From Lactobacillus bombicola (GTDB taxonomy: Bacteria > Bacillota > Bacilli > Lactobacillales > Lactobacillaceae), in the NCBI RefSeq assembly GCF_900112665.1, contig NZ_FOMN01000004.1, positions 62,001 to 126,000 on the forward strand: DNA of 64,000 bases. The letters run 5' to 3'. A program made the position numbers and the translations under genes. The notes below the pieces were generated by a model. It saw nothing but the letters and a program-made list of their open reading frames with translations. It was not told the DNA's origin and did not search any database. Of the stretch, positions 19,846 through 28,720 are shown piece after piece; within the stretch, counting starts at the first letter, position 1, and each line of letters starts with the position of its first letter.

Positions 19846-21582
19846 TTGAAGCTTTTTAAAAAATTAGCTGCGATTACACTATTAATGTCAAATTTTGCTG
19901 TTTCAAGCCAATTAGCAACTGTTTCAGTTTTAGCGGCAGATGCAAGTGATTCGCAAGCACAAAGGCAAGACCAAGAGCAAGATGATGCTAGTAAATCAGT
20001 TGATGATACTAAATCTGATAGTGATGATTCAAACAGTCAAGTTAAGGATAAGACTGATAGCTCTGCCAAGGATAAGACTGATGATAGCCAGTCAGCAGTC
20101 CAAAAAAAATCTAAGCCTAAGCAAACTATTACAGGTTTTGCAATGATGACTAAAGTTGCCGGTACTAAGAATTATGCGGTATGGCAAGATGTAGTTGATG
20201 GTAAAGTTAGCAAAAAAATCGCTGATGGAATTAACTATCGTTATAGCCATATTCAATCAGATCAATTAATTGAAACTAAGAAAAATCGCTACTGGCGTAT
20301 ATATGTAAATGGTCGTGAAGTAGGCTATGTTAATGAAAAATTCTTTGCCCGTAATCAAATTGCTGTACCCAAGACTGTAAGTTTAGTACGTAATGAGTAT
20401 TATAGCTTTTTCCCTAAAGATGCAATCTCATATGTAACTAACGGCATGGGTACAGTAATTGATAATGAACAAGTTGAAGTTTCAAGAGATAGTATAGATT
20501 GCGCTACTCCTAAAACTTATAAAGTTAAGTATACTTACGGTGATACTTCTGCAACCGTAAAAGTGACTGTCAGAAAGAGTACTACAGAAGGTATTGCTGA
20601 CGCCGAAGTAGTTAATTCCTTTCCGACACAGGAAGGAACCAATGACTATAAAACTTGGAAAACACATTATGGTTCTTCCGTTAACTACATCAGTCCTAAT
20701 GAATATAGCCCCGAAAATGATTCGCGCGAATTGATTAGTGGCGACTTAACGCTTAGAACGCGTTTTTATCAACCTGTTTTATTAAGTGTTAAAGATCCAA
20801 GTGATGATAATATTAACCGTGTAGGGCATATTCCAGAAGGATTAACTGTTTCACAAGGCTGGGCTTATACTAGTCTTTTAAGTCATACAAACTTAAATAA
20901 TGGTCATATTGTTGGTTATGACTTGAATAATTTAAAGAGCCCTTATAACGCGCAACACTTACTTGATATGTCACAAAAAGCTTTTAACAATTATGTCAAA
21001 CATATTAAGGTTAGTCCATATATTCCAATTGGGCATGGTCAAGCCATGGGGGCTAGTGATAAATATATTTACGTTTTAAATAATATTAATACGATTCGTG
21101 ATGGTCGACCTGATTCAGAAGAATTAATTCAAATACGTAAAAGTGACTTACAAATCAATAAAATTTGGACAATTAAAACCTGGGTTGGTGATCAAACTAA
21201 TCCGCGTTATTTCCAAAATGGAGTAATGCTGTCTGATTATGAGATGTATACCGTTTACCGTGATACTAAAAATGATTGCTATGAATTTTGGCAATTAACA
21301 CGCAGCGGTGATAATTGGTATCCTAAATTAGTGGGTAAGACTAGTGGTAGTTTTGTTAATAACAATGCTCCCTGTCAAGGCCTTACTTATGATCCTAAAC
21401 ACAAAAATTTCTATTTAGCTTTTAATGATTTGATTTTTAAACTCGGGCGTGATGGTACTTTAAAGCAAACTTACTCATTTGATACTGGACGCGAAATTGA
21501 AGGAATGTCAGTTAGTGGCAATAAATTATATGTTAATCTGGCTCAACGAGCAGAATTATTAGAAAGTATGGCTATTAAGTAA
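19846..21582 (+). CDS. Secreted GW-like/Ig-like/propeller-like surface protein, paralogue A
   Basis: A 578-residue exported protein. Start TTG 19846 sits about 8 bases after GGAGGA, and no better ATG exists. Residues about 1-31 are a signal peptide ending VSVLAADA. About 32-95 is a disordered linker rich in Asp, Ser and Lys. About 97-165 resembles a GW/SH3-type cell-wall-binding repeat (YWRIYVNGREVGYVNEKFF). About 168-245 looks like an Ig-like domain. About 250-578 has repeating strands (GHGQAMGASDKYIYVL, CQGLTYDPKHKNFYLAFND, REIEGMSVSGNKLYVNLAQR) suggesting a beta-propeller, perhaps distantly like helveticin J. It is clearly paralogous to the protein at 30332. There is no LPXTG, so attachment would be through the GW-like part. 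Function unknown. Confidence 0.85.
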   Translation: MKLFKKLAAITLLMSNFAVSSQLATVSVLAADASDSQAQRQDQEQDDASKSVDDTKSDSDDSNSQVKDKTDSSAKDKTDDSQSAVQKKSKPKQTITGFAMMTKVAGTKNYAVWQDVVDGKVSKKIADGINYRYSHIQSDQLIETKKNRYWRIYVNGREVGYVNEKFFARNQIAVPKTVSLVRNEYYSFFPKDAISYVTNGMGTVIDNEQVEVSRDSIDCATPKTYKVKYTYGDTSATVKVTVRKSTTEGIADAEVVNSFPTQEGTNDYKTWKTHYGSSVNYISPNEYSPENDSRELISGDLTLRTRFYQPVLLSVKDPSDDNINRVGHIPEGLTVSQGWAYTSLLSHTNLNNGHIVGYDLNNLKSPYNAQHLLDMSQKAFNNYVKHIKVSPYIPIGHGQAMGASDKYIYVLNNINTIRDGRPDSEELIQIRKSDLQINKIWTIKTWVGDQTNPRYFQNGVMLSDYEMYTVYRDTKNDCYEFWQLTRSGDNWYPKLVGKTSGSFVNNNAPCQGLTYDPKHKNFYLAFNDLIFKLGRDGTLKQTYSFDTGREIEGMSVSGNKLYVNLAQRAELLESMAIK

Positions 21583-21590
21583 GTTGTTGA

Positions 21591-21624
21591 AACAAAAAAA
21601 GAGCTTTTCAGCTCTTTTTTTTGT
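21591..21624 (+). terminator. Intrinsic terminator after paralogue A
   Basis: AACAAAAAAAGAGC and GCTCTTTTTTTTGTT flank loop TTTTCA, giving a strong stem and T run. Confidence 0.9.
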
Positions 21625-22289
21625 TGCTAAAATTTCAGTTTGCTAAAAATAAAAAATTATTAAAAGACTAATCTATTTAATAATAAATGTTATTAAAACT
21701 TAAAAAATTCCAATAATTGACATAAATAATTAATTATTATATAAATTTATATTCTGAAAGCGTATACCAAAAACTTTGGTATATAAGTAAATTTAAGCGC
21801 TTGCTTATTATTTAAAAATAACATTTGATATGTATATTTGTATCCCTTTATATTGTCAATTAAATTTTATTTTATATAAACTTCAACTACTTGGCTGATA
21901 GAGCTAACATAAACATAGTAATTTTATATTCAGTTTTTGATGCGCAGATATAGTTGCACAGTTGTCTGTATATTCATTAACTATTTATAATAAATTATCA
22001 CCAATGAAAAATGTTTGCTGTGAGCAACTGCTTTAACAGTAAAGTAAGCGCTAAGTATTAATTTGGTTACTTCTTTGTATGATAAGTGGCTCTAATAATA
22101 GTGACAGTTGAAAGGGATAGATTTTTTAATTATACATGTGTATAAGTTGACTAATCTAACATAAATAGTCACATTGGTTAATGGTAAATTAGACACGCAA
22201 TGAAGATAACAAAAATTTTTACAATTTAGTTAATGCTTGCTACTTAAGTTACTGTTAATAACTTGCTTAGGTTTGTGAGGTTTAGAATA
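21625..22289 (+). promoter_or_regulatory. Long AT-rich leader with three promoter-like sites
   Basis: This gene-free stretch precedes the SLAP/DUF1542-like gene. It holds three promoter-like matches: TTGACA-17-TATAAA (21717-21745), TTGATA-18-TATATT (21825-21854) and TTGAAA-17-TATACA (22108-22136). A perfect inverted repeat TATACCAAA-AAC-TTTGGTATA lies at 21763-21783, and a cre-like AAGCGCTT at 21795-21802. I see no open frame with a ribosome binding site. The region may be a long untranslated leader or may encode a small RNA. Confidence 0.55.
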
Positions 22290-25200
22290 ATGAGTAAAAA
22301 TAGTTTTTATAAAAAAATGATAATTTCTGTAGCTGGTGCTGCGCTATTATCCGTTGGCGTTACTGAAGGCACTACTGCTGCTAATAATGTTAGCGCTGCT
22401 ACAGTAAAATCAGCTAAGAAAGTTGTTGCAAAAACCAAGGTTGTTGGTGCGACTTCTGCTGTTTATAAAAAAGCTGGTAAAAAAGTAGTTAAGACTAAGC
22501 AGACTATTAGTGCTGGTAAGAAAGTTAAGACTTATGGTAAAAAGACCATTGCTGGTGTAGCATATTACAGTATTGGTAAAGACCAATATGTTAAGGCTGC
22601 TAACCTTGATGGTAAAACCCGTCAGCTTGCTAAGAGTGTAGCTTTGTATACTAGAAGCGGTAAAGTAATTAAACATAGCAAGTTACGTAAAGGTCAAAGT
22701 GTTAAAGTTTATGGTACTGCTGTAACTATTAAAGGTAAGAAGTATTACTCAACTGGTAAGGGTTATGTTGCAGTAAAGGCTTTGGCTAAGAAAGTTGCCG
22801 ATGAAGTTCCAATCAACAAGGTAAACACGCCAGCAACAGACACTAATAAACCAGCTGATACCAACAAGCCAGCTGATACCAACAAGCCAGCTGAAAATAC
22901 TAATAATTCAAGCTCTAACAACGCAAATACAAATAATTCTAGTTCAAATAATTCTGGTTCAAGTTCTAATACTGGTGCAGGTAATACTACTACCCCAGTA
23001 GATACATTAAAAGATACTAAAGCAGCAGCAACTAAGGCCATTGATGATGCAGCAAAAGCAACTAAGGACAGAATCAGTAAAAATATTAGTTTAACGGATG
23101 CGCAAAAAACAGAAGCTAATAAAGCAGTTGATGATGTAGTTAGTCAAGCTAAGGTTGCAATTAACAATGCCAAGACAATTGAAGAAATTGCTAAAGCTCA
23201 AAAAGACGGTGTTGCTAATGTTAATGCTAAAGATACAACTAAGCCGGGTGATTCTTTAGAAGATCAAAAATTAATGGCCGTTGGTGTCTTAGATGATGCA
23301 GCAAACGAAGCTCGAGTACAGATTATTTCTTCTAGTTTATCTGATACTGATAAGGCAAAAGCAATTGATGCAGTAAACAAGGCCTTAAGTGAAGGTAAAG
23401 TTGCAGTTGAACAAGGTAATACAGTTGAAGAAGTATTACAAATTAAGACTAAGGCTGTAAAACAGATCAAGCAACAAGTTCCAGCGGATACCTTGAAAGA
23501 AACTAAAACTGCAGCGGTTAACGTTTTAGAAGACGCCGCAAATGAGGCTAGATTAAAAATTGTTTCTTCCATTTTATCTGATGCTGATAAGTCCAAGGCA
23601 ATCAATGCGGTAAACAAGGCCTTAAGTGAAGGTAAAGTTGCAGTTGAACAAGGTAATACAGTTGAAGAAGTCTTACAGTTAAAGGCTACGGCTGTAAATG
23701 AAATTAGAAAACAAGTTCCAAGTAGTACAGAAATTTCTTTGGAAGAAGCTAAGGCTACAGCAATTGAAACAATAGAGGATATTGCAAAAACTGCTAAAGG
23801 TAAGATTGGTAAAGATTTGCCAGAAGACGTTTTAGCTGCTGAAAATAAAGTAATTGATGATGCTGAAAATAATGCTGTTGAAAAGATTAATAGTAGTAAA
23901 TCATTAGCTGATATAACTGCAGCTATAGCTAGTGGGAAAGATGCTATTAACTTAGCCCTTCCAAAATATCTGGCAGAGTCAGAAATTATTGGCGCCGCAT
24001 CTAGAGCAAAAACTTCAATTGGTAAAGATAATGTAGAAGGCGCAAATGCAATCGATAAAGTAGTTGAAACTATAAAAAGTAAAATTGCTGCAGCTAAATC
24101 AACTGATGAAATTTCTAAAGAAGTGGAATCTGGCAAGCAAGCTATTACTAATGTAGAAGAACTTGCTGAAATTAAACAAACAGCTAAGGTTGCAATTGAT
24201 GATGCAGTAACTGCTGCTAAAGAAAGAATTAGTAAGGATATTGCTTTAAATGATGCCCAAAAAACGGAAGCCAAGAAGGCAGTTGACACAGTAGCTACTC
24301 AGACTAAAGATGCAATTAATAATGCTGAGACTGCAGAAGAAGTTGCTAAGGCTCAAAAAGAAGGTATTGACAGTATTAATGCTAAAAGCAACAGTATTTC
24401 AGAAGATTCACTGAAGGTTTTAAAGAACGTTGCTAATGCCGCAATTGATAATGCCGCCGCCGCAGCTAATGCAGCTATAAACAAGTTAACTGATGAGAAT
24501 GATAAAGCAATTCGTAAAGAATTAGTTGCAGATGCAGTAAAAGGTGCCAAGCAGGCTATCGACAGCGCTTCTAACGCTGCATTAATTGAAAGTTTGAAAA
24601 ATACATGGACTAATACTATTCAAAACTTAGTTACAGCTCCAGATGCATTTAAAGAGCAAAGAACTTTAGCACGTAATTTAATTAGTGATATCAAAGAATC
24701 AGTATTAAAAGCGGCTGATAAATTAGCTGACGATAAGAAGCAAGCAGCTAAAGATGCAATAAATAATGCTTTTACATCAGCAATAACTGCGATTGACAAA
24801 GCTACCAAGCCTGCAGAAATTAAAAGTGCAAGAGAAGGTTTCTTTAGTGCAATTGATAAAGCTATCCCTGTAGCAGATTTGCAAGCCGCAGCTATTGATG
24901 AAATTAAAGCTAAAGTTAACACAGCTAATGAAGCTATTGATAATAGCAAAGCTAGTGATATTGATAAAACTGATCGTAAGAATTTAATTACAAAGTTAAG
25001 CTCTAGTGCTGAAAAGTCAATCAAGGCATCTTCTAATGTTGCGTTGATTGAAAATGCTAAAAATACTTGGCTAAAGGCAATTGATAATTTGGTTGCCACT
25101 GATAATACTGGTAAATTAGTAGTTCCAAACGAATTGCAAAATAAAAAAGATAGTATAAAAAGTAATATTGAAAGTATTTTTTCTATAATTAATGGAGCGA

Positions 25201-25787
25201 TTAATAAAACTGTGGATCCAACGGGTTCAATTTCCATGGGATTAAATGGAGCGCAACAGGTTGCTAATCTTGCAATTGATAACGCAAGTAAATTGTCTGA
25301 TATTGAAAATGCGCAAAGTACCTTCTGTGAAACAGTTAATAGTTTAATGAAAAATTTTAATCTTAAGGACAAAGTAGTTGATCAAGTTACAGCTGATATC
25401 ACAGCTTCTGTAGATCGTTCGAATACTAAAGCTTTATCAAAACTTACAAGTGATGAAGATAAGACTTATAAAGAACAAATAGCCAACAAGATTAAAGATA
25501 TTCAAACTAATGTGAATACAGATTTAAAATCAGCTAAAGAGGTAAGTGATATAGCTGCTATTAACAATAAAGCTACTTTGCTTATCTCTATAGAGCAAAG
25601 AAAAGCAAATGTGATTACTAGAATTAATAGATATGCTAAAGCTAACACAACTGGTGATGCAAATAAAATCAAGCAAACAGTAGCTGAATTTAAATCAAAA
25701 GTTATGAAAGCTCAATCTCATTCTGAACTTAAAGCATTACAAGCGAGTGCCGAGGCAGATATAAAAGCTATAACTCCTTCAAAATAA
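22290..25787 (+). CDS. SLAP-like N-terminal, DUF1542-like repeat surface protein
   Basis: A 1165-residue secreted protein. Start ATG 22290 follows GTGAGG; the upstream TTG at 22263 lacks a binding site and would spoil the signal peptide. Residues 1-37 are the signal peptide. About 38-175 contain two lysine- and tyrosine-rich repeats resembling the S-layer-associated SLAP domain. About 180-240 is a linker with repeated TNKPAD and Asn/Ser tracts. The rest, to the C-terminus, is a chain of about 70-80 residue helical repeats of the DUF1542/Ebh kind (AIDDAAKATKDRISKNISLT). Two neighbouring repeats share a perfect 62-base DNA match. No LPXTG is present, so it is probably held on the wall or S-layer by the N-terminus. 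Such proteins act as adhesins or wall-spanning rods; the ligand is unknown. Confidence 0.85.
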   Translation: MSKNSFYKKMIISVAGAALLSVGVTEGTTAANNVSAATVKSAKKVVAKTKVVGATSAVYKKAGKKVVKTKQTISAGKKVKTYGKKTIAGVAYYSIGKDQYVKAANLDGKTRQLAKSVALYTRSGKVIKHSKLRKGQSVKVYGTAVTIKGKKYYSTGKGYVAVKALAKKVADEVPINKVNTPATDTNKPADTNKPADTNKPAENTNNSSSNNANTNNSSSNNSGSSSNTGAGNTTTPVDTLKDTKAAATKAIDDAAKATKDRISKNISLTDAQKTEANKAVDDVVSQAKVAINNAKTIEEIAKAQKDGVANVNAKDTTKPGDSLEDQKLMAVGVLDDAANEARVQIISSSLSDTDKAKAIDAVNKALSEGKVAVEQGNTVEEVLQIKTKAVKQIKQQVPADTLKETKTAAVNVLEDAANEARLKIVSSILSDADKSKAINAVNKALSEGKVAVEQGNTVEEVLQLKATAVNEIRKQVPSSTEISLEEAKATAIETIEDIAKTAKGKIGKDLPEDVLAAENKVIDDAENNAVEKINSSKSLADITAAIASGKDAINLALPKYLAESEIIGAASRAKTSIGKDNVEGANAIDKVVETIKSKIAAAKSTDEISKEVESGKQAITNVEELAEIKQTAKVAIDDAVTAAKERISKDIALNDAQKTEAKKAVDTVATQTKDAINNAETAEEVAKAQKEGIDSINAKSNSISEDSLKVLKNVANAAIDNAAAAANAAINKLTDENDKAIRKELVADAVKGAKQAIDSASNAALIESLKNTWTNTIQNLVTAPDAFKEQRTLARNLISDIKESVLKAADKLADDKKQAAKDAINNAFTSAITAIDKATKPAEIKSAREGFFSAIDKAIPVADLQAAAIDEIKAKVNTANEAIDNSKASDIDKTDRKNLITKLSSSAEKSIKASSNVALIENAKNTWLKAIDNLVATDNTGKLVVPNELQNKKDSIKSNIESIFSIINGAINKTVDPTGSISMGLNGAQQVANLAIDNASKLSDIENAQSTFCETVNSLMKNFNLKDKVVDQVTADITASVDRSNTKALSKLTSDEDKTYKEQIANKIKDIQTNVNTDLKSAKEVSDIAAINNKATLLISIEQRKANVITRINRYAKANTTGDANKIKQTVAEFKSKVMKAQSHSELKALQASAEADIKAITPSK
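23373..23671 (+). repeat. Perfect 62-base direct repeats within the repeat region
   Basis: Bases 23373-23434 and 23610-23671 are identical (GTAAACAAGGCCTTAAGTGA at the start, GTTGAAGAAGT at the end), 237 bases or 79 codons apart, in the same frame. Flanking parts of the repeats are more diverged. This suggests recent duplication or gene conversion. Confidence 0.9.
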
Positions 25788-25836
25788 AATGTAAACATTT
25801 TAAATGATTTTGCTAATATATCTTTAGCTTACATAT

Positions 25837-25873
25837 GAAAAGCGACAAGCTATTATGGTTTGTCGCTTTTTTG
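25837..25873 (+). terminator. Intrinsic terminator after the repeat protein gene
   Basis: AAAAGCGACAA and TTGTCGCTTTTTT form a strong stem with a short loop. Confidence 0.9.
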
Positions 25874-25927
25874 TATTTTTAAATCATATAATTCAATAAT
25901 ATATTTGCATATATTTTATGTACATAC

Positions 25928-25956
25928 TTGCATATTTGGTGGATATTATGTATACT
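25928..25956 (+). promoter_or_regulatory. Promoter of the BspA/MucBP gene
   Basis: TTGCAT (25928-25933), a 17-base spacer and TATACT (25951-25956), 64 bases before the start codon. Confidence 0.7.
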
Positions 25957-26019
25957 TTGTTAAATAATTATCCCAACTATAGTGCCTCAAGTTATCTTAT
26001 CTAAGAAGAGATATTTCAT

Positions 26020-28389
26020 ATGTACGTAAACAAAAAATTATTGAAAGCAAAGTTATTATTGATTAGTATATACGTATTTGTCTTATTCATGATTGGTTTT
26101 AATGTCATTAAAGCAGATACTCAGACTATTAGTGCAACTGACCAAGAAACAGTTACTTCTTATCAAATTCAATCCAGTGCAGATAATAGTAATAATGAAG
26201 AAATTAATTATTTTGAGTCAAACCAAGATCAAGGTACAAGTGCTGTATCTGAACAAGAGTCTAGTCAAGTGGTTACAGAATTTCAAACTGATCCGCCTAC
26301 TCCTCGGCCAGCCCTAGCACCGATTCAATGGGGAAATTCACAGTTAGTTTTTGATCAAACTACGGGTGTATTGACAATTAACGGGGGTCTAGTTAATAAT
26401 CCACTACCAATTTTTCGAGCACTCCCACAAGAGCGAAATAATATCAAAAGTATAAAAATCACAGCTCCATTAACAATCACTGGATCAGCAAGTTCTCTGT
26501 TTGCCTCATTGCCGAATTTGACTACAATTGAAGGTCTAAATCAGGTAGATACTACAACAATTACTGATATGTCAAGAATGTTTTATCTCTGTCAGAAGTT
26601 ATCTAGTGTTGATTTAAGTGCGTTTAATACTACTAAAGTAACCAATATGGAGAGAATGTTTGGTAATTGTCAAACTTTGTCAGAGATAGATTTACAGTCA
26701 TTTGAAACTAGCAAGGTTACTAGTATGGCCTATATGTTTAATAATTGCTATAATTTGACTAAATTGTTGCATAGAGAACTAATTACTTCTAATGTATCAA
26801 ATATGGCTGTAATGTTTGCAAATTGTAAAAACTTAGCAGATTTAAGTATAATCAGTAGTTTTGATACCAGTAAAGTGACGAGAATGGAGGCAATGTTTAA
26901 AGGCTGTAATTCAGTAAAGGAGCTTGATGTCCGCCATTTTAATACTAGTAAGGTTACTAATATGTTTTCTTTATTTGAATGGTGTGATCAACTGAGGTCG
27001 CTTGATTTAACTAATTTTGACACAGCTAAAGTAACTGATATGTCAGATATGTTTAATGGCTGTCGTAATTTAACCACCTTAAATATCCAATCTTTTGATA
27101 CTACCCAGGTTACTAATATGTGTGGTATGTTTAATGGGTGTGAAAGTCTTGCTAAATTAGATTTGTCATCATTTAATACTGCCCAAGTTAAGAATATGAG
27201 GTGGATGTTCCATAATTGTTATAGTTTGACACAGCTCGACTTAAGTAATTTTGACACTTCAAATACTGAAACGATGGAAATTATGTTTAATTCTTGTAAA
27301 AGTTTAACTAAATTGGATTTGAGCAACTTCAATACTGCTAAAGTAACTAGTATGATGGCAATGTTTGATAATTGTGCCAGTTTAGTAGAATTAAATATTC
27401 AAAATTTTAATACTAAGCAAGTTACGGACAAATTTTGGATGTTGGGGCTACCTAAGTTAAAGATTATTCATCTGGGTACGGAAATTACTGATTTGCAGAG
27501 CACCTATTTTTCAACTATTGGTGGTAAATGGACTAATGTTGGTCGCGGTACGATTAATTCTCCAGAGGGTAGTAAAGTTTTTGCGGCAGCAGATTTAGAG
27601 CAAAACTATCATGGTGAAAAAGATGCAGATACTTATGTTCGTTTTGATTTAGATGCAGTTGTCAGAGTGAAGTATGTTGATGAAAATAATCAAGCGTTAG
27701 CGCCGGATGATGTTTTAACTGGAAAACTTGGTGAAAATTATGTAACTACACCTAAGAACATTGCAAAGTATTACCTTAAATACCATCCTAGCAATGCTCA
27801 GGGGAAATTTGGCATATTTGAACAAGAAGTCATCTATGTTTATTCCCTGCTAAAGGATAGTGGCTCTAGTCGTCCCCCACTTAAGGGCGCTGATGTAACA
27901 ATTCATTATCAGGATGCTCAGGGTAATACAATAGCTTCAGATGAAATTCTTCACGGTAATGTTGGTGATGGCTATATTTCAATGAGTAAAGAAATAGCTG
28001 GTTATCAATTAAAAGCTCGGCCAGATAATGCGATTGGATTTTTTACTGATCGGCCGCAAGTAGTTATTTATGTGTATATCAAATCTACTACTAGTGACGG
28101 TCCTCAATCTGGTGCTTCTGTTATAGAGAAACCTAAGAATACTGATCCTGACTTGGGTCATTATGAGATAGCTTGCCCAGTTAATAAAGCAAAAAAGCAA
28201 TTGGCAATTAAGGTTAATCACTTAGCTCGACCTACTAACTCAAGGCATCTTCATCCTGCTGCACCTAACAATTCTTTACCACAGACTGGCACCAATCAGA
28301 AACTGGCGAATCTATATTTTTTATTAGGAGGCATTTTATTATTAGTAAGTTTTGGCGGAGTAATTTGGCCCCTTGCTAAACATTTTTAA
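26020..28389 (+). CDS. LPXTG-anchored BspA-repeat and MucBP surface protein
   Basis: A 789-residue wall-anchored protein. A signal peptide (about 1-33, ending GFNVIKA) is followed by a Ser/Gln/Glu-rich linker. About 185-485 holds a dozen repeats of roughly 23-24 residues of the BspA/DUF285 leucine-rich type, with the pattern MxxMFxxCxxLxxLDLSxFNTxKVTN. Two MucBP domains follow (about 547-610 VRVKYVDENNQAL; about 626-690 VTIHYQDAQGNTI). The C-terminus is LPQTG, a hydrophobic helix and the basic tail KHF, the sortase A signal. MucBP and BspA repeats are linked to binding mucus or host glycoproteins in gut bacteria; the ligand here is inferred only. Confidence 0.93.
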   Translation: MYVNKKLLKAKLLLISIYVFVLFMIGFNVIKADTQTISATDQETVTSYQIQSSADNSNNEEINYFESNQDQGTSAVSEQESSQVVTEFQTDPPTPRPALAPIQWGNSQLVFDQTTGVLTINGGLVNNPLPIFRALPQERNNIKSIKITAPLTITGSASSLFASLPNLTTIEGLNQVDTTTITDMSRMFYLCQKLSSVDLSAFNTTKVTNMERMFGNCQTLSEIDLQSFETSKVTSMAYMFNNCYNLTKLLHRELITSNVSNMAVMFANCKNLADLSIISSFDTSKVTRMEAMFKGCNSVKELDVRHFNTSKVTNMFSLFEWCDQLRSLDLTNFDTAKVTDMSDMFNGCRNLTTLNIQSFDTTQVTNMCGMFNGCESLAKLDLSSFNTAQVKNMRWMFHNCYSLTQLDLSNFDTSNTETMEIMFNSCKSLTKLDLSNFNTAKVTSMMAMFDNCASLVELNIQNFNTKQVTDKFWMLGLPKLKIIHLGTEITDLQSTYFSTIGGKWTNVGRGTINSPEGSKVFAAADLEQNYHGEKDADTYVRFDLDAVVRVKYVDENNQALAPDDVLTGKLGENYVTTPKNIAKYYLKYHPSNAQGKFGIFEQEVIYVYSLLKDSGSSRPPLKGADVTIHYQDAQGNTIASDEILHGNVGDGYISMSKEIAGYQLKARPDNAIGFFTDRPQVVIYVYIKSTTSDGPQSGASVIEKPKNTDPDLGHYEIACPVNKAKKQLAIKVNHLARPTNSRHLHPAAPNNSLPQTGTNQKLANLYFLLGGILLLVSFGGVIWPLAKHF

Positions 28390-28410
28390 ATAATGAATCA
28401 ATATTTTCTA

Positions 28411-28446
28411 AACCCGCAAACAGCGAATCAGCTATTTGCGGGTTTA
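28411..28446 (+). terminator. Intrinsic terminator after the BspA/MucBP gene
   Basis: AACCCGCAAA (28411-28420) pairs perfectly with TTTGCGGGTT (28435-28444). The following T run is short. Confidence 0.8.
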
Positions 28447-28720
28447 TTGTTGGTATTAATTATTGGCGCCACTTTTTATGAGAGTGTAACAACATCAGTT
28501 TGAAGTTGAGGTGCTGAATGATAGTAATTAGCTGTAATTTTAAAGAAGTTGTTCATGTGCGAAATTATCAGTAAATTGTGAGTTTAATTATTGGGGAAAT
28601 TATATTAAAGTTTTACTTTCAAATGGAATTTTAGTACAAACTAAAAGAACTCGCTCCAACTATAGGTCAGAATGAGTTCTTAAAGTAAATCAAATAGTTA
28701 ATTTTAAATGTCCTTTTGAT
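28447..28720. other. Intergenic stretch, mostly featureless
   Basis: Apart from a hairpin AGAACTC...GAGTTCT at about 28644-28683, which on the minus strand is followed by TTTT and probably ends the permease transcript, I see no open frame, repeat or clear promoter in this stretch between convergent genes. Confidence 0.6.

Noticed and set aside
23264..24289. 341-codon open frame on the minus strand within the repeat protein gene
   Set aside because: It mirrors the Ala/Lys/Asp-rich repeat codons of the plus-strand gene, has no ribosome binding site, and its translation is low-complexity Ser/Ala/Leu.
24620..25372. 250-codon open frame on the minus strand within the same gene
   Set aside because: Same antisense shadow effect of a repetitive, biased coding sequence; no start signal or family resemblance.
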